The notes beneath the pieces were generated by a model. That model had not been told where the DNA came from. It saw only the letters and a program-made list of their open reading frames with translations, and searched no databases. A DNA stretch of 64,000 bases, from the NCBI GenBank assembly GCA_943789465.1, contig CALSUF010000001.1, positions 310,001 through 374,000 of the forward strand. Direction: 5' to 3'. The position numbers were made by a program, and so were the translations under genes. This DNA is from an uncultured Flavobacteriaceae bacterium. GTDB lineage: Bacteria > Bacteroidota > Bacteroidia > Flavobacteriales > Flavobacteriaceae. Shown piece after piece: positions 44,490 to 53,543 of the stretch (the stretch's first letter is position 1; the number at the start of each line of letters is the position of its first letter).

Positions 44490-45731
44490 TTAGTGTTCAT
44501 TTAATCTAAAATCTGGGTAAGCGTCCATTTGGTGTTCGTGTGCATCAAGACCTTCAAGTTCTTCTCGTTCCGAAACTCTGATGCCTACTGTTTTCTTTAG
44601 CACGAATATGATAATAAATGAAGTTGCTATACAAAACACAGCGTAAGATAACACGCCGACGAGTTGCACTAGAAATTGATCAAACCCAGCCTTGGCTCCA
44701 AAAAGCCCCACAGCTAAAGTCCCCCATATTCCGCAAATAAGGTGTACGGCAATGGCCCCTACAGGGTCATCTAGTTTTATTTTATCAACCAAGCTCACAG
44801 CAAATACAATGAGTGCTCCGGCAACGGCCCCAATTAGAATTGCATCGCCTGGGCTCATTTGATCAGCACCAGCAGTAATCCCTACAAGACCTCCTAAAAT
44901 ACCATTCAGGAACATTGTTAAGTCTAAATTTTTAAATACTAATGTAGAAGTAAGCATAGCTATAACTCCTCCCGCAGCAGCAGCCAAACAAGTGGTTACT
45001 AAAGTTAACGAGGTTGCTTCTGGGTTTGCAGAGAGTACAGAACCTCCATTAAAACCAAACCATCCTAACCATAGAATAAGTACACCTGCAGTTGCTAACG
45101 GAATACTATGTCCTGGGATAGCTTGTGGTTTCCCGTTATTAAATTTTCCAATTCGAGAGCCTAAAAGGTAAACAGCGACTAGAGCGGCCCATCCTCCAAC
45201 AGAATGTACAAGTGTTGAGCCTGCAAAGTCGTAAAACCCTTCGGCGTCTCCGATTGATAGTGAGGATAAAAATCCACCACCCCATTGCCAAGAACCGGCA
45301 ATTGGATAAACGAACCCTACATATATAACTGTAAAAATCATAAACGCACCAATTTTCATGCGTTCTGCTACAGCTCCAGAAACTATGGTTGCTGCAGTTG
45401 CTGCAAACATTCCTTGGAATAAAAAGTCCGTCCAATAAGTGTAGCCTTCGTTGTAAGCTAAGTCAAGTGCGCCATCTGCTAACGGAGCATCCAGTCCAAA
45501 TCCAGCAAATCCAACAACGCCGTTAAAATCGCCTGGATACATTAGGTTAAAGCCTACAATGTAGTAAAGTAAAAGCCCAACTGTAATAATAAAGATATTT
45601 TTAAATAAAATGTTAATCGTGTTTTTTTGACGCGTAAGCCCGATTTCGAGAAACGCAAATCCCGTATGCATAAAAAAGACGAGAGCCGTACAGATCATCA
45701 TCCATACGTTATTGATAGTCAGTAATTCCAT
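44490..45731 (-). CDS. amt: Ammonium transporter (P-II linked)
   Basis: This 413-residue inner-membrane protein has the Amt pattern, about eleven membrane helices, with VFFMHTGFAFLEIGLTRQKNTINI near the start, AGSTLVHSVGGWAALVA (with the pore histidine) near 170 and LGWFGFNGGSVLS near 220. It conducts ammonium into the cytoplasm. It lies 4 bases after the P-II gene, the classical glnK-amt pairing, in which P-II plugs the channel when nitrogen is plentiful. Confidence 0.94.
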   Translation of the reverse strand: MELLTINNVWMMICTALVFFMHTGFAFLEIGLTRQKNTINILFKNIFIITVGLLLYYIVGFNLMYPGDFNGVVGFAGFGLDAPLADGALDLAYNEGYTYWTDFLFQGMFAATAATIVSGAVAERMKIGAFMIFTVIYVGFVYPIAGSWQWGGGFLSSLSIGDAEGFYDFAGSTLVHSVGGWAALVAVYLLGSRIGKFNNGKPQAIPGHSIPLATAGVLILWLGWFGFNGGSVLSANPEATSLTLVTTCLAAAAGGVIAMLTSTLVFKNLDLTMFLNGILGGLVGITAGADQMSPGDAILIGAVAGALIVFAVSLVDKIKLDDPVGAIAVHLICGIWGTLAVGLFGAKAGFDQFLVQLVGVLSYAVFCIATSFIIIFVLKKTVGIRVSEREELEGLDAHEHQMDAYPDFRLNEH

Positions 45732-45735
45732 GGTG

Positions 45736-46074
45736 TTATTTTAATGTGTTTCCGCCTTTTTCGCCGGTTCTAATTCTGTATACTTCATCGATTTGTGATA
45801 CAAAGATTTTTCCATCTCCAACATCTCCAGTGGAGCCAGCTGTGAGAATGGCATTGATTGTCACTTCTTCATAATCATCATTAACGACAATAGACAAATA
45901 ACGTCTTTGAATATCACTTGTGCTATAAGAAACACCTCGGTATACATGGCCTTCTTTTTCGTTTCCTAGACCTGTGACGTCCCAGTACGAAAAGAAATTT
46001 ACACCGACTTCATGCAGTGCTTTTTTGACACTAGAAAACTTAGATTTTCTAATGATTGCCTCTACTTTTTTCAT
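45736..46074 (-). CDS. glnK: P-II family nitrogen regulatory protein
   Basis: The start chosen is ATG at 46074 (MKKVEAIIRKSKFSSVKKALHEVG), which gives the normal 112 residues; the longer frame adds 29 hydrophobic residues with no family match. The T-loop region reads HVYRGVSYSTSDIQRR and differs from the E. coli RGAEY form, as in other Bacteroidota. The C-terminal GSTGDVGDGKIFVSQIDEVYRIRTGEKG is standard for ATP and 2-oxoglutarate sensing. It is expressed from a promoter with an overlapping palindrome at 46098-46141. Confidence 0.93.
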   Translation of the reverse strand: MKKVEAIIRKSKFSSVKKALHEVGVNFFSYWDVTGLGNEKEGHVYRGVSYSTSDIQRRYLSIVVNDDYEEVTINAILTAGSTGDVGDGKIFVSQIDEVYRIRTGEKGGNTLK

Positions 46075-46097
46075 TGGATTAATTTTTAGTTTGCATT

Positions 46098-46141
46098 CAA
46101 AAGTAAATAAAAACAAAACAACCCCTATTAAATTTAGGGGT
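46098..46141 (-). promoter_or_regulatory. glnK-amt promoter with palindromic operator candidate
   Basis: On the reverse strand TACTTTTG (46098-46105) is a perfect -7 box. Fifteen bases upstream of it is the palindrome ACCCCTA-N7-TAGGGGT (46121-46141), whose centre covers the -33 position, where TTTA replaces TTTG. The same motif and nearly the same spacing occur at the porin-amt promoter. Confidence 0.55.
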
Positions 46142-46227
46142 GAGCGCAATATTTTTATCATATTGATAAAATTAACCCACTTATAATAATGGTCTGTTAA
46201 ACATTTAAGTCAAAACACATAATAAAT

Positions 46228-46262
46228 AAAAACCCCAGAAGCATATAGCCCCTAGGGTTTTT
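46228..46262 (-). terminator. Terminator after the second amt
   Basis: AAAAACCC and GGGTTTTT form an 8-base stem around a 19-base loop, 73 bases past the end of the amt gene, with a T-run on the reverse strand. Confidence 0.65.
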
Positions 46263-46334
46263 AACACAAACTAAAAATCACAAACTTATTTTTAATTTTT
46301 TGAGAGCATTTAAATGCTCAATATGATTTTGAAA

Positions 46335-47624
46335 TTAGTCTTGACCTCTTTCTCTTTTTCCAGGATATGCAATAGATCCATGCTCAGAGATATCAAGTCC
46401 AGCAACTTCTTCTTCTTCTGTTACTCTTAATCCAACAGTTTTCTTAAGGATTCCAAACACGATGAAAGAAAGGACAACAGCCCATACAGCATATGCTAAT
46501 CCACCAGTAAGTTGTGAAACAAGTTGCGCAGAACCACCGCCGTTAAATAATCCAATTGGACTATCACCGTCAATTCCCCAAAGTCCAATAACAATGGTTC
46601 CCCAGAATCCAACAACTCCGTGTACAGAAGCAGCACCAATAGCATCATCAATTTTAAGTTTCTTTTCGATAAATTCGATAGAGAACACTACAATGATACC
46701 ACCAATAAGACCTGCTAATACAGCACCACCGGCACTCATGTTTCCACAACCTGCAGTGATACTAACTAGTCCGGCTAAAGCACCGTTTAATGATTGTGCC
46801 AAATGTGGCTTTCCGTACCAGATCCATGTGGTGATCAGTGCACCTAAAGCACCAGCAGCAGCAGCAAGATTCGTGATCAACACGACTGTTGAAGCAGCAA
46901 CGGCATCGTCTCCACCCCAAGCAAGCTGAGATCCACCATTAAAACCAAACCATCCTAACCATAGTATGAACACCCCTAAGGTTGCTAATATTTGGTTGTG
47001 ACCTGGAATAGGCATTACTTTTCCATCTACATATTTTCCAATTCTAGGGCCTACTAAGTAAGCAGCAACTAGAGCAGCAAAACCACCTACAGCATGAACG
47101 ATTGAAGATCCAGCAAAGTCAATAAAACCAAGTTCTGTTAACCATCCTGATCCTTGCCATTGCCATCCCCCTGCAATTGGGTAAATGATAGCGGTCATTA
47201 CAATTGAAAAGATAACGTAAGTTGAATATTTTGTTCTTCCAGCAATTGCTCCAGAAACAATAGTAGCAGCAGTTGCGGCAAACATTGTTTGGAAGAATAA
47301 ATCCGCACCTTCGCCTTGCATGATTCCACTCCAGAAAAACCATCCGTTTGAAGTGTCACCATACATTAAAGAGTATCCTACAAACCAGTAGGTAAGAGAT
47401 CCTACAGCGATATCAAGCAAGTTTTTCATTGCGATGTTTACTGCATTTTTTGAACGTGTCATTCCAGATTCTACTAAAGTAAAACCGGCTTGCATAAAGA
47501 ATACTAAGATACCAGATAATAGCATCCATAACATTCCCATGTCGTCTTTGATTGCACCAGCAAGACTCTCAACCGCAGCGGCATCCTGAATTATTAGAGG
47601 CAAGTTGTTAATTAAATGTGACAT
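46335..47624 (-). CDS. amt: Ammonium transporter (second copy)
   Basis: This 429-residue protein has the same Amt layout as its neighbour (VFFMQAGFTLVESGMTRSKNAVNI, AGSSIVHAVGGFAALVAAYL, LGWFGFNGGSQLAWGG) but differs at many positions, so it is not a recent copy. It has no P-II gene directly upstream and instead follows an outer-membrane porin gene by 32 bases. The two probably share a transcript that starts at 48669 or nearby. Confidence 0.93.
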   Translation of the reverse strand: MSHLINNLPLIIQDAAAVESLAGAIKDDMGMLWMLLSGILVFFMQAGFTLVESGMTRSKNAVNIAMKNLLDIAVGSLTYWFVGYSLMYGDTSNGWFFWSGIMQGEGADLFFQTMFAATAATIVSGAIAGRTKYSTYVIFSIVMTAIIYPIAGGWQWQGSGWLTELGFIDFAGSSIVHAVGGFAALVAAYLVGPRIGKYVDGKVMPIPGHNQILATLGVFILWLGWFGFNGGSQLAWGGDDAVAASTVVLITNLAAAAGALGALITTWIWYGKPHLAQSLNGALAGLVSITAGCGNMSAGGAVLAGLIGGIIVVFSIEFIEKKLKIDDAIGAASVHGVVGFWGTIVIGLWGIDGDSPIGLFNGGGSAQLVSQLTGGLAYAVWAVVLSFIVFGILKKTVGLRVTEEEEVAGLDISEHGSIAYPGKRERGQD

Positions 47625-47656
47625 AAATTATATTTTTGATTGGTTAATATTGCGGT

Positions 47657-48634
47657 CTAGAAAGAATAGATTGCGGCAACGGTAAATGCTGCTAAACTTT
47701 TTGAAGCAACACCGTCAGCATCAACATAAGGCTCGTCGTTAGACCATGAATCTAATCTTACTTCTGGCTTAATTGTTAAGTTTTCTACAGTATAGCTTCC
47801 TGTTAAGGTGGTAGCAAATACGCTTGGTAAATCATCAACATCTTTTGCGTGTAGTCCAAAAAGCTCTCCTCTTAATCCAATAGAAAAAGAATCAGATGTT
47901 GTTAATTGTGGGTATAGTGCCGCACCGTAAAAACCAGCATCGTCACTTACTTGGTATGCCCCATTTATTCCTAAGAAAAAGGAATCAGATAAATCAAACC
48001 CACCGGTATAGTCAATTTCGAAACCTAATACAGAATCATTGTCATAGTAAAGGTTTAAATACTGTCCTGAATATCCTAACTGAGCACCAAAACCATAATC
48101 GCCAGTAGCGTTATTGTTGGTGTCTGTTGGGTTCATTACAGCTAACATTAAGCTAAAGTCTTCACTCAAAGCAAAATCAGCTTTTAATCCAACATGAGAA
48201 AAAGGACCGCTTGAGAATAAATAAGAAGTACTGTAGTTAAAGTTTCCTGCAGGAGAAATCACTTCATATCCAAGGTATGTGTTGAAACGACCCGCTGTTA
48301 ATGTAGTTGTTTCTGAAACATTCCAGTAAGCATATAACTGGTTTAGGTTGTAACCGCCAGCTGCAGAATCGCCTCTAGGACCATATACTAGGTCAGCAAC
48401 TACACCTGTTTTTTCACCTTCATAGCTAAGAACAAGATTAGCCATCCCTAGAGCAAATCCAGCCTCATCTGCAAATGATGTTCCAAAAGACCCAGACGCA
48501 TCATCTGATGCTGTTAGGTACGTTTGGTAGTAAGCATCTACAGTACCTGAGATTGATAATTTGGGAGCTTCTTCTTGTGCGTTTAGAGTCATCGCTCCAA
48601 CAAAAACAATTGCACTTAAAATAATTTTTTTCAT
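47657..48634 (-). CDS. Outer-membrane beta-barrel porin (BBP2/OmpL type)
   Basis: This 325-residue protein has a signal peptide (MKKIILSAIVFVGAMTLNAQ) and alternating aromatic/polar beta strands to a C-terminal Phe (TVAAIYSF), typical of outer-membrane barrels. Sequence features such as SGTVDAYYQTYL, TTTLTAGRFNTYLGYE and SYLFSSGPFSHVGLKADF fit the BBP2-like porins. Its position before an amt suggests it lets ammonium or another nitrogen source through the outer membrane; this is inferred from location only. Confidence 0.85.
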   Translation of the reverse strand: MKKIILSAIVFVGAMTLNAQEEAPKLSISGTVDAYYQTYLTASDDASGSFGTSFADEAGFALGMANLVLSYEGEKTGVVADLVYGPRGDSAAGGYNLNQLYAYWNVSETTTLTAGRFNTYLGYEVISPAGNFNYSTSYLFSSGPFSHVGLKADFALSEDFSLMLAVMNPTDTNNNATGDYGFGAQLGYSGQYLNLYYDNDSVLGFEIDYTGGFDLSDSFFLGINGAYQVSDDAGFYGAALYPQLTTSDSFSIGLRGELFGLHAKDVDDLPSVFATTLTGSYTVENLTIKPEVRLDSWSNDEPYVDADGVASKSLAAFTVAAIYSF

Positions 48635-48674
48635 AATAGTTAATTTTACTAGTTAATATTTTTAGTTATTGGGC

Positions 48675-48719
48675 CAAAACTAATAATTAATTACATACAC
48701 CCCTACAAAAAATAGGGTA
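48675..48719 (-). promoter_or_regulatory. Porin-amt promoter with palindrome over the -33 box
   Basis: On the reverse strand TTTG (48706-48709), 23 bases, then TAGTTTTG (48675-48682) fully matches the phylum consensus. The -33 box is the centre of the palindrome ACCCCTA-N7-TAGGGT (48699-48718), which ends 16 bases before the -7 box. Confidence 0.6.
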
Positions 48720-48751
48720 ATGACTTAATTTTTATGTAATATTTAATTTAA

Positions 48752-48770
48752 ACCCCTAAAATTTTAGGGT
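48752..48770. promoter_or_regulatory. Second copy of the ACCCCTA/TAGGGT palindrome
   Basis: ACCCCTA-N6-TAGGGT contains the perfect palindrome CCCTAAAATTTTAGGG (48754-48769). Its centre is about 52 bases, close to five helical turns, from the copy over the porin -33 box. It could serve the porin promoter or, on the other side, gltB. Confidence 0.5.
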
Positions 48771-49044
48771 ATTAATGTTTTGGCAATGTTTTTTTTAATA
48801 TTTCAACAATGTATAGATTCTTTAGAATTGTTTTTAATCCCCAAACCCATAATGGCGGTAGTAAAGAAAAACATCTAATTTTCCAATTGATTATTCGATA
48901 GTCTAAAGAGGGTTTCATTGCTCAAAACGCATTAATAGGTATTCTAAATTGGAATTTCGAAAAAGTGACTTGGCTTTTTTCAAAATCGAGTTTTACCAAT
49001 TATCTTACATCTTTATTAAGGTTAAACCAGAAATAATTTTAAGT
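48771..49044. other. Upstream region of gltB
   Basis: With gltB starting at 49045, this is the right-hand part of a 410-base divergent gap (48635-49044). I see no convincing gltB promoter: TAGAATTG near 48830 and a few AT-rich boxes are partial matches only. The in-frame extension 48949-49044 upstream of the gltB ATG shows no family sequence. Confidence 0.4.
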
Positions 49045-52000
49045 ATGTTAGAAAAGCAAGGACTTTATTTACCCGAATTTGAGCACGACAATTGTGGTGC
49101 TGGTTTTATATGTAGTTTGACAGGTAAACGTTCGAATGATATCATTCATAAAGCATTAGAAATTTTAGTAAAACTAGAGCATAGAGGTGCCGTTAGCTCT
49201 GATGGAGTTACTGGAGATGGCGCAGGAATTCTTATTGATATTCCGCATGAATTCTTCAAAACATTTTGTGAATTTGAACTACCAGAAGCTGGACAATATG
49301 CTGTTAGTAATGTCTTTTTACCCCGCAAAGAAAATCAAAGAGCATACTGTGTTGATGTTTTTGAAACCGAAATAAAAAAACAAGGATTGCAAATTCTTGG
49401 CTGGAGAGATGTGCCTGTAAACAGTGCTGTTTTAGGAGAAATTGCCAAAACAACAGAGCCCTTTGTCAAGCAGATATTTATCAGTAAATCAGATAACAAA
49501 CAAACAGAGTTTGATTTTAACCTTAAATTATTTGCTGCACGAAAAATTGCAGAACATACAATTTATGATTCAAAACTATCCGAATCAAAGTTTTTCTACC
49601 TTCCAAGTCTCTCAACCAAAATAATTATTTTTAAAGGGTTATTAAAACCAGAACATATAAATGAATATTATCTAGACCTTTTTAATTCGACTCTAGACAC
49701 GCGACTGGCTCTGGTACACCAGCGCTTTTCAACCAATACATTTCCTACATGGGATTTAGCACAACCTTTTAGATATATTTGTCATAACGGAGAAATAAAT
49801 ACGTTAAGAGGAAATGTGTCTCGCATGTTTTCAAGAGAAGAAATTATAAAAAGTGATGCCTTTGGTGATGACATTAAAAAAATCATTCCAACGATTCTCA
49901 AAGGAAAATCCGATTCAGCAACCCTAGATATGGTCGTTGAATTATTACTAATGACGGGGCGCTCACTTCCAGAAGTAATGATGATGTTAGTCCCTGAAGC
50001 CTGGGAGAAAAACCCCGACATGTCTGATTCCAAAAAGGCATTTTATGAGTACAACTCTTGCCAAATGGAACCTTGGGACGGTCCAGCATCCATTCCATTT
50101 ACCGACGGAAATTTTATTGGTGCGGTTTTAGATAGAAATGGGTTAAGACCATCCCGATATACCGTAACCAAAGACGGAAATGTAATCATGTCCTCCGAAA
50201 CAGGCGTGGTTGATATAGAGCCAGAAGACGTAGAATTTCATGGACGCTTAGAGCCAGGGAAAATGTTTCTAGTAGATATGAATGAAGGGCGCATCGTAAA
50301 TGATGAAGAAATCAAAGAAAAGATTGCGGCCAAACAACCGTATAGAAAATGGCTCAATGAAAACCTAATTCATTTAAAAGACATCTCAGCAAAACAAGGT
50401 CCTATTAAATATGATGAGGTTGATTTAAAGAAAAGAGAAGTTGCTTTTGGATATACAAAAGAAGACCTTAACACCATTATCCGTCCAATGGCACAATTGG
50501 GGAAAGAACCTATAGGCTCTATGGGTAGCGATACACCAATAGCCGTTTTATCGGAACGTCCGCAACTTATTTATAATTATTTTAAGCAAATATTCGCACA
50601 AGTAACCAACCCACCTTTGGATGGGATTCGTGAAGAATTAATAACAGATATTAGTTTAACATTGGGGAGCGATACAAACATATTTGATTGTAATTCAGAA
50701 GCCTGTAAAAAACTAAAAATTCAAAACCCTGTTATTTCTAAACATGATTTAGATAAAATTAGAAATTACGATACAAACCCTAATTTCAAGGTCGAGTCTA
50801 TTTCTATTTTGTACGAAGTAAAAAGAGGATTAAACGAATTAGAAAGCGCACTTGAAGCACTCGTTTTAAAAGCATCCAAAGCCATTGACGAGGGTGCTAA
50901 TATTATCATTTTATCCGATCGGTTTGTAGATGAAAATCACGCACCAATCCCAGCACTTTTGGCATGTTCGTACGTGAATCACGCACTTCATAAACTTAAC
51001 AAACGCTCTAGAATCAGTTTAATAATTGAATCAGCAGAACCAAGAGAAGTACATCATTTTGCACTTCTATTTGGATTTGGGGCGAGTGCTGTGAATCCAT
51101 ACATTGTAAATGAGATTGTTGAGAAACAAATTAAGGACTCAGACATATCAGATTTAGAATACCTTACCGCCATCAAGAACTACAACAAAGCAGTTGGAAA
51201 AGGCATCTTGAAAGTGATGAATAAAATTGGTATTTCTACATTAAATTCATACAGAGGCTCTCAATTGTTTGAGTGTGTTGGAATTAATACAAACACCGTT
51301 GAAAAGTATTTCCCAAACACGCCCACTCGAATTCAAGGAATTGGGTTGTTGGAAATAGAAAAAGAAATCGCCAAACGTCACAAAAAAGCATTCAACCCAA
51401 CAATTGAATCCGATATTGAAATTGGGGGTGAGTATAGATGGCGTCGTGGACAAGAAAAACACATGTTTAACCCCTTGACCGTTGCCAAACTTCAAGAGTC
51501 GGTTCGCACCAATAAAGCTTCTACTTTTAAAGAATATTCGGAACTTGTAGATGATCAATCTAAGCGATTAATGACCATAAGAGGGTTGTTTGAATTTGAT
51601 CAATTTGATCCGATCTCAATTGATGAAGTCGAGCCTTGGACTGAAATTGTAAAACGCTTCAAAACAGGCGCCATGTCTTATGGATCTATTAGTAAAGAAG
51701 CGCATGAAAACCTAGCTGTAGCAATGAACAGAATAGGTGGAAAAAGTAATTCTGGAGAAGGAGGAGAAGATGAAGAACGATTTTACAAAAGTTCACAAGG
51801 TGATTGGAAAAACTCATCTATCAAACAGGTGGCATCAGGGCGTTTTGGAGTCACTTCAAACTACCTTACAAGCGCTAGTGAAATTCAAATAAAAATAGCA
51901 CAAGGTGCAAAACCTGGTGAAGGGGGGCAATTACCAGGTCCAAAAGTAAATCGCGAAATTGCGAAAACAAGAAACTCAACGCCTTATGTTGGATTGATAT

Positions 52001-53541
52001 CACCCCCACCACATCACGATATTTATTCTATTGAAGATTTATCTCAACTAATTTACGACGTCAAATCAGCAAATAGAGCCGCACGAGTTAATGTGAAGTT
52101 AGTTTCTGAAATTGGTGTAGGAACCGTAGCTGCAGGTGTAGCAAAAGCAAAAGCAGATGTGATATTAGTTTCTGGTTTTGATGGTGGAACAGGAGCCTCA
52201 CCCCTTACGTCTTTAAAACATGCTGGACTTCCTTGGGAGTTAGGAATTGCCGAAGCACAACAAACGTTGGTGATGAACAACCTAAGAAATCGAATTGTTT
52301 TGGAATGTGATGGCCAGTTAAAAACCGGTCGAGATGTGGCAATTGCATGTCTATTAGGAGCCGAAGAATTTGGTTTTGCAACGGCACCCTTAGTCGCCTC
52401 AGGATGTATCATGATGCGTGTATGTCATTTAAACACATGTCCTGTAGGAATTGCAACTCAAAACCCAGAACTGCGTAAAAAATTCAAAGGAAAGCCAGAA
52501 CATGTAGTAAATTACATGTATTTTATTGCTCAAGAATTACGGGAGATCATGGCACAGCTAGGGTTCAAAACCGTGGATGAAATGGTTGGTCAGGTTCAAA
52601 AACTAAACCGAAACAAAGCCATAGAACACTATAAAGCTTCTGGAATTGATTTAACACCAATTCTTCATAAAGTAGAAGTAGCGGAAGATGTGAAATTATA
52701 CAATACTGAGGAGCAAGATCACAATCTAGATGTCCACTTAGATTTTAAAATGATAAAACAAGCGCATCAGGGAATTTTTAGAAGACAGCGCACACACTTA
52801 AAGCTTCCAATCACCAATATTGATAGAGCAGTTGGCGCAATATTAAGTAATGAAATCTCTAAAATTTATGGAGCAGATGGTCTGCCACAAGACACTATAA
52901 ACGTTGATTTTAATGGTTCTGCAGGACAAAGTTTTGGCGCTTTTACAACAAAAGGGGTGACCATGACAGTTCATGGAAACACAAACGATTACCTAGGAAA
53001 AGGATTGTCGGGTGCAAAACTAATTATCAAAGTACCTGAAACAAGTACAATTGTTCCAGAAGACAATATCATCACAGGAAATGTAACGCTCTACGGAGCT
53101 ACTTCTGGAGAAGTTTATATCAACGGAAAAGCTGGCGAACGTTTTTGTGTACGAAATTCTGGAGCTAAAGCAGTTGTAGAGGGAATTGGCGACCACGGTT
53201 GTGAGTACATGACTGGAGGTGTTGCTGTGATTCTTGGAGAAGTAGGTCGAAATTTTGGTGCCGGAATGAGTGGTGGTGTTGCATATGTTTTAGATGCCGA
53301 CAATACATTTATTAAAAACTGCAATGGCGAAGATTTAAATATCGACCCAATCGAACTTCAGGAAGATGTGAACCAATTAAGAACATTAATCGAAAATCAT
53401 TTTGTAGCGACGTCAAGTCCATTAGCAAAACGCATTTTAGAAAATTGGGAAGCAACACTCCCGAAATTCAAAAAAGTACTGCCAGAAGAATACAGACAGG
53501 CATTATTAAGATTAGAAAAAGAACAACTAGAAACAGTTTAA
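49045..53541 (+). CDS. gltB: Glutamate synthase large subunit
   Basis: The start is ATG at 49045 (MLEKQGLYLPEFEHDNCGAGF); a frame open from 48949 adds 32 residues unlike the family. The protein has 1,498 residues. The first 16 are a propeptide, removed to expose the catalytic Cys17 of the glutamine amidotransferase domain. A central domain is followed by the FMN/synthase domain (KPGEGGQLPGPKVNREIAKTRNSTP near 1000) with the iron-sulfur cysteines in CIMMRVCHLNTCPVGIAT, and a C-terminal beta-helix (GNTNDYLGKGLSGAK). It makes two glutamates from glutamine and 2-oxoglutarate. Confidence 0.96.
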   Translation: MLEKQGLYLPEFEHDNCGAGFICSLTGKRSNDIIHKALEILVKLEHRGAVSSDGVTGDGAGILIDIPHEFFKTFCEFELPEAGQYAVSNVFLPRKENQRAYCVDVFETEIKKQGLQILGWRDVPVNSAVLGEIAKTTEPFVKQIFISKSDNKQTEFDFNLKLFAARKIAEHTIYDSKLSESKFFYLPSLSTKIIIFKGLLKPEHINEYYLDLFNSTLDTRLALVHQRFSTNTFPTWDLAQPFRYICHNGEINTLRGNVSRMFSREEIIKSDAFGDDIKKIIPTILKGKSDSATLDMVVELLLMTGRSLPEVMMMLVPEAWEKNPDMSDSKKAFYEYNSCQMEPWDGPASIPFTDGNFIGAVLDRNGLRPSRYTVTKDGNVIMSSETGVVDIEPEDVEFHGRLEPGKMFLVDMNEGRIVNDEEIKEKIAAKQPYRKWLNENLIHLKDISAKQGPIKYDEVDLKKREVAFGYTKEDLNTIIRPMAQLGKEPIGSMGSDTPIAVLSERPQLIYNYFKQIFAQVTNPPLDGIREELITDISLTLGSDTNIFDCNSEACKKLKIQNPVISKHDLDKIRNYDTNPNFKVESISILYEVKRGLNELESALEALVLKASKAIDEGANIIILSDRFVDENHAPIPALLACSYVNHALHKLNKRSRISLIIESAEPREVHHFALLFGFGASAVNPYIVNEIVEKQIKDSDISDLEYLTAIKNYNKAVGKGILKVMNKIGISTLNSYRGSQLFECVGINTNTVEKYFPNTPTRIQGIGLLEIEKEIAKRHKKAFNPTIESDIEIGGEYRWRRGQEKHMFNPLTVAKLQESVRTNKASTFKEYSELVDDQSKRLMTIRGLFEFDQFDPISIDEVEPWTEIVKRFKTGAMSYGSISKEAHENLAVAMNRIGGKSNSGEGGEDEERFYKSSQGDWKNSSIKQVASGRFGVTSNYLTSASEIQIKIAQGAKPGEGGQLPGPKVNREIAKTRNSTPYVGLISPPPHHDIYSIEDLSQLIYDVKSANRAARVNVKLVSEIGVGTVAAGVAKAKADVILVSGFDGGTGASPLTSLKHAGLPWELGIAEAQQTLVMNNLRNRIVLECDGQLKTGRDVAIACLLGAEEFGFATAPLVASGCIMMRVCHLNTCPVGIATQNPELRKKFKGKPEHVVNYMYFIAQELREIMAQLGFKTVDEMVGQVQKLNRNKAIEHYKASGIDLTPILHKVEVAEDVKLYNTEEQDHNLDVHLDFKMIKQAHQGIFRRQRTHLKLPITNIDRAVGAILSNEISKIYGADGLPQDTINVDFNGSAGQSFGAFTTKGVTMTVHGNTNDYLGKGLSGAKLIIKVPETSTIVPEDNIITGNVTLYGATSGEVYINGKAGERFCVRNSGAKAVVEGIGDHGCEYMTGGVAVILGEVGRNFGAGMSGGVAYVLDADNTFIKNCNGEDLNIDPIELQEDVNQLRTLIENHFVATSSPLAKRILENWEATLPKFKKVLPEEYRQALLRLEKEQLETV

Positions 53542-53543
53542 GG

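Noticed and set aside
46075-46161. N-terminal extension of P-II
   Set aside because: P-II proteins are about 112 residues and start with MKKVEAIIRK; the extension covers the predicted promoter and operator.
48949-49044. Longer gltB start at 48949
   Set aside because: The added 32 residues do not resemble GltB; the usual start with a short propeptide before the catalytic Cys fits ATG 49045.
53445-53543. gltD start inside gltB
   Set aside because: The first 33 codons are the gltB sequence read in another frame; ATG 53544 gives the conserved GltD start.
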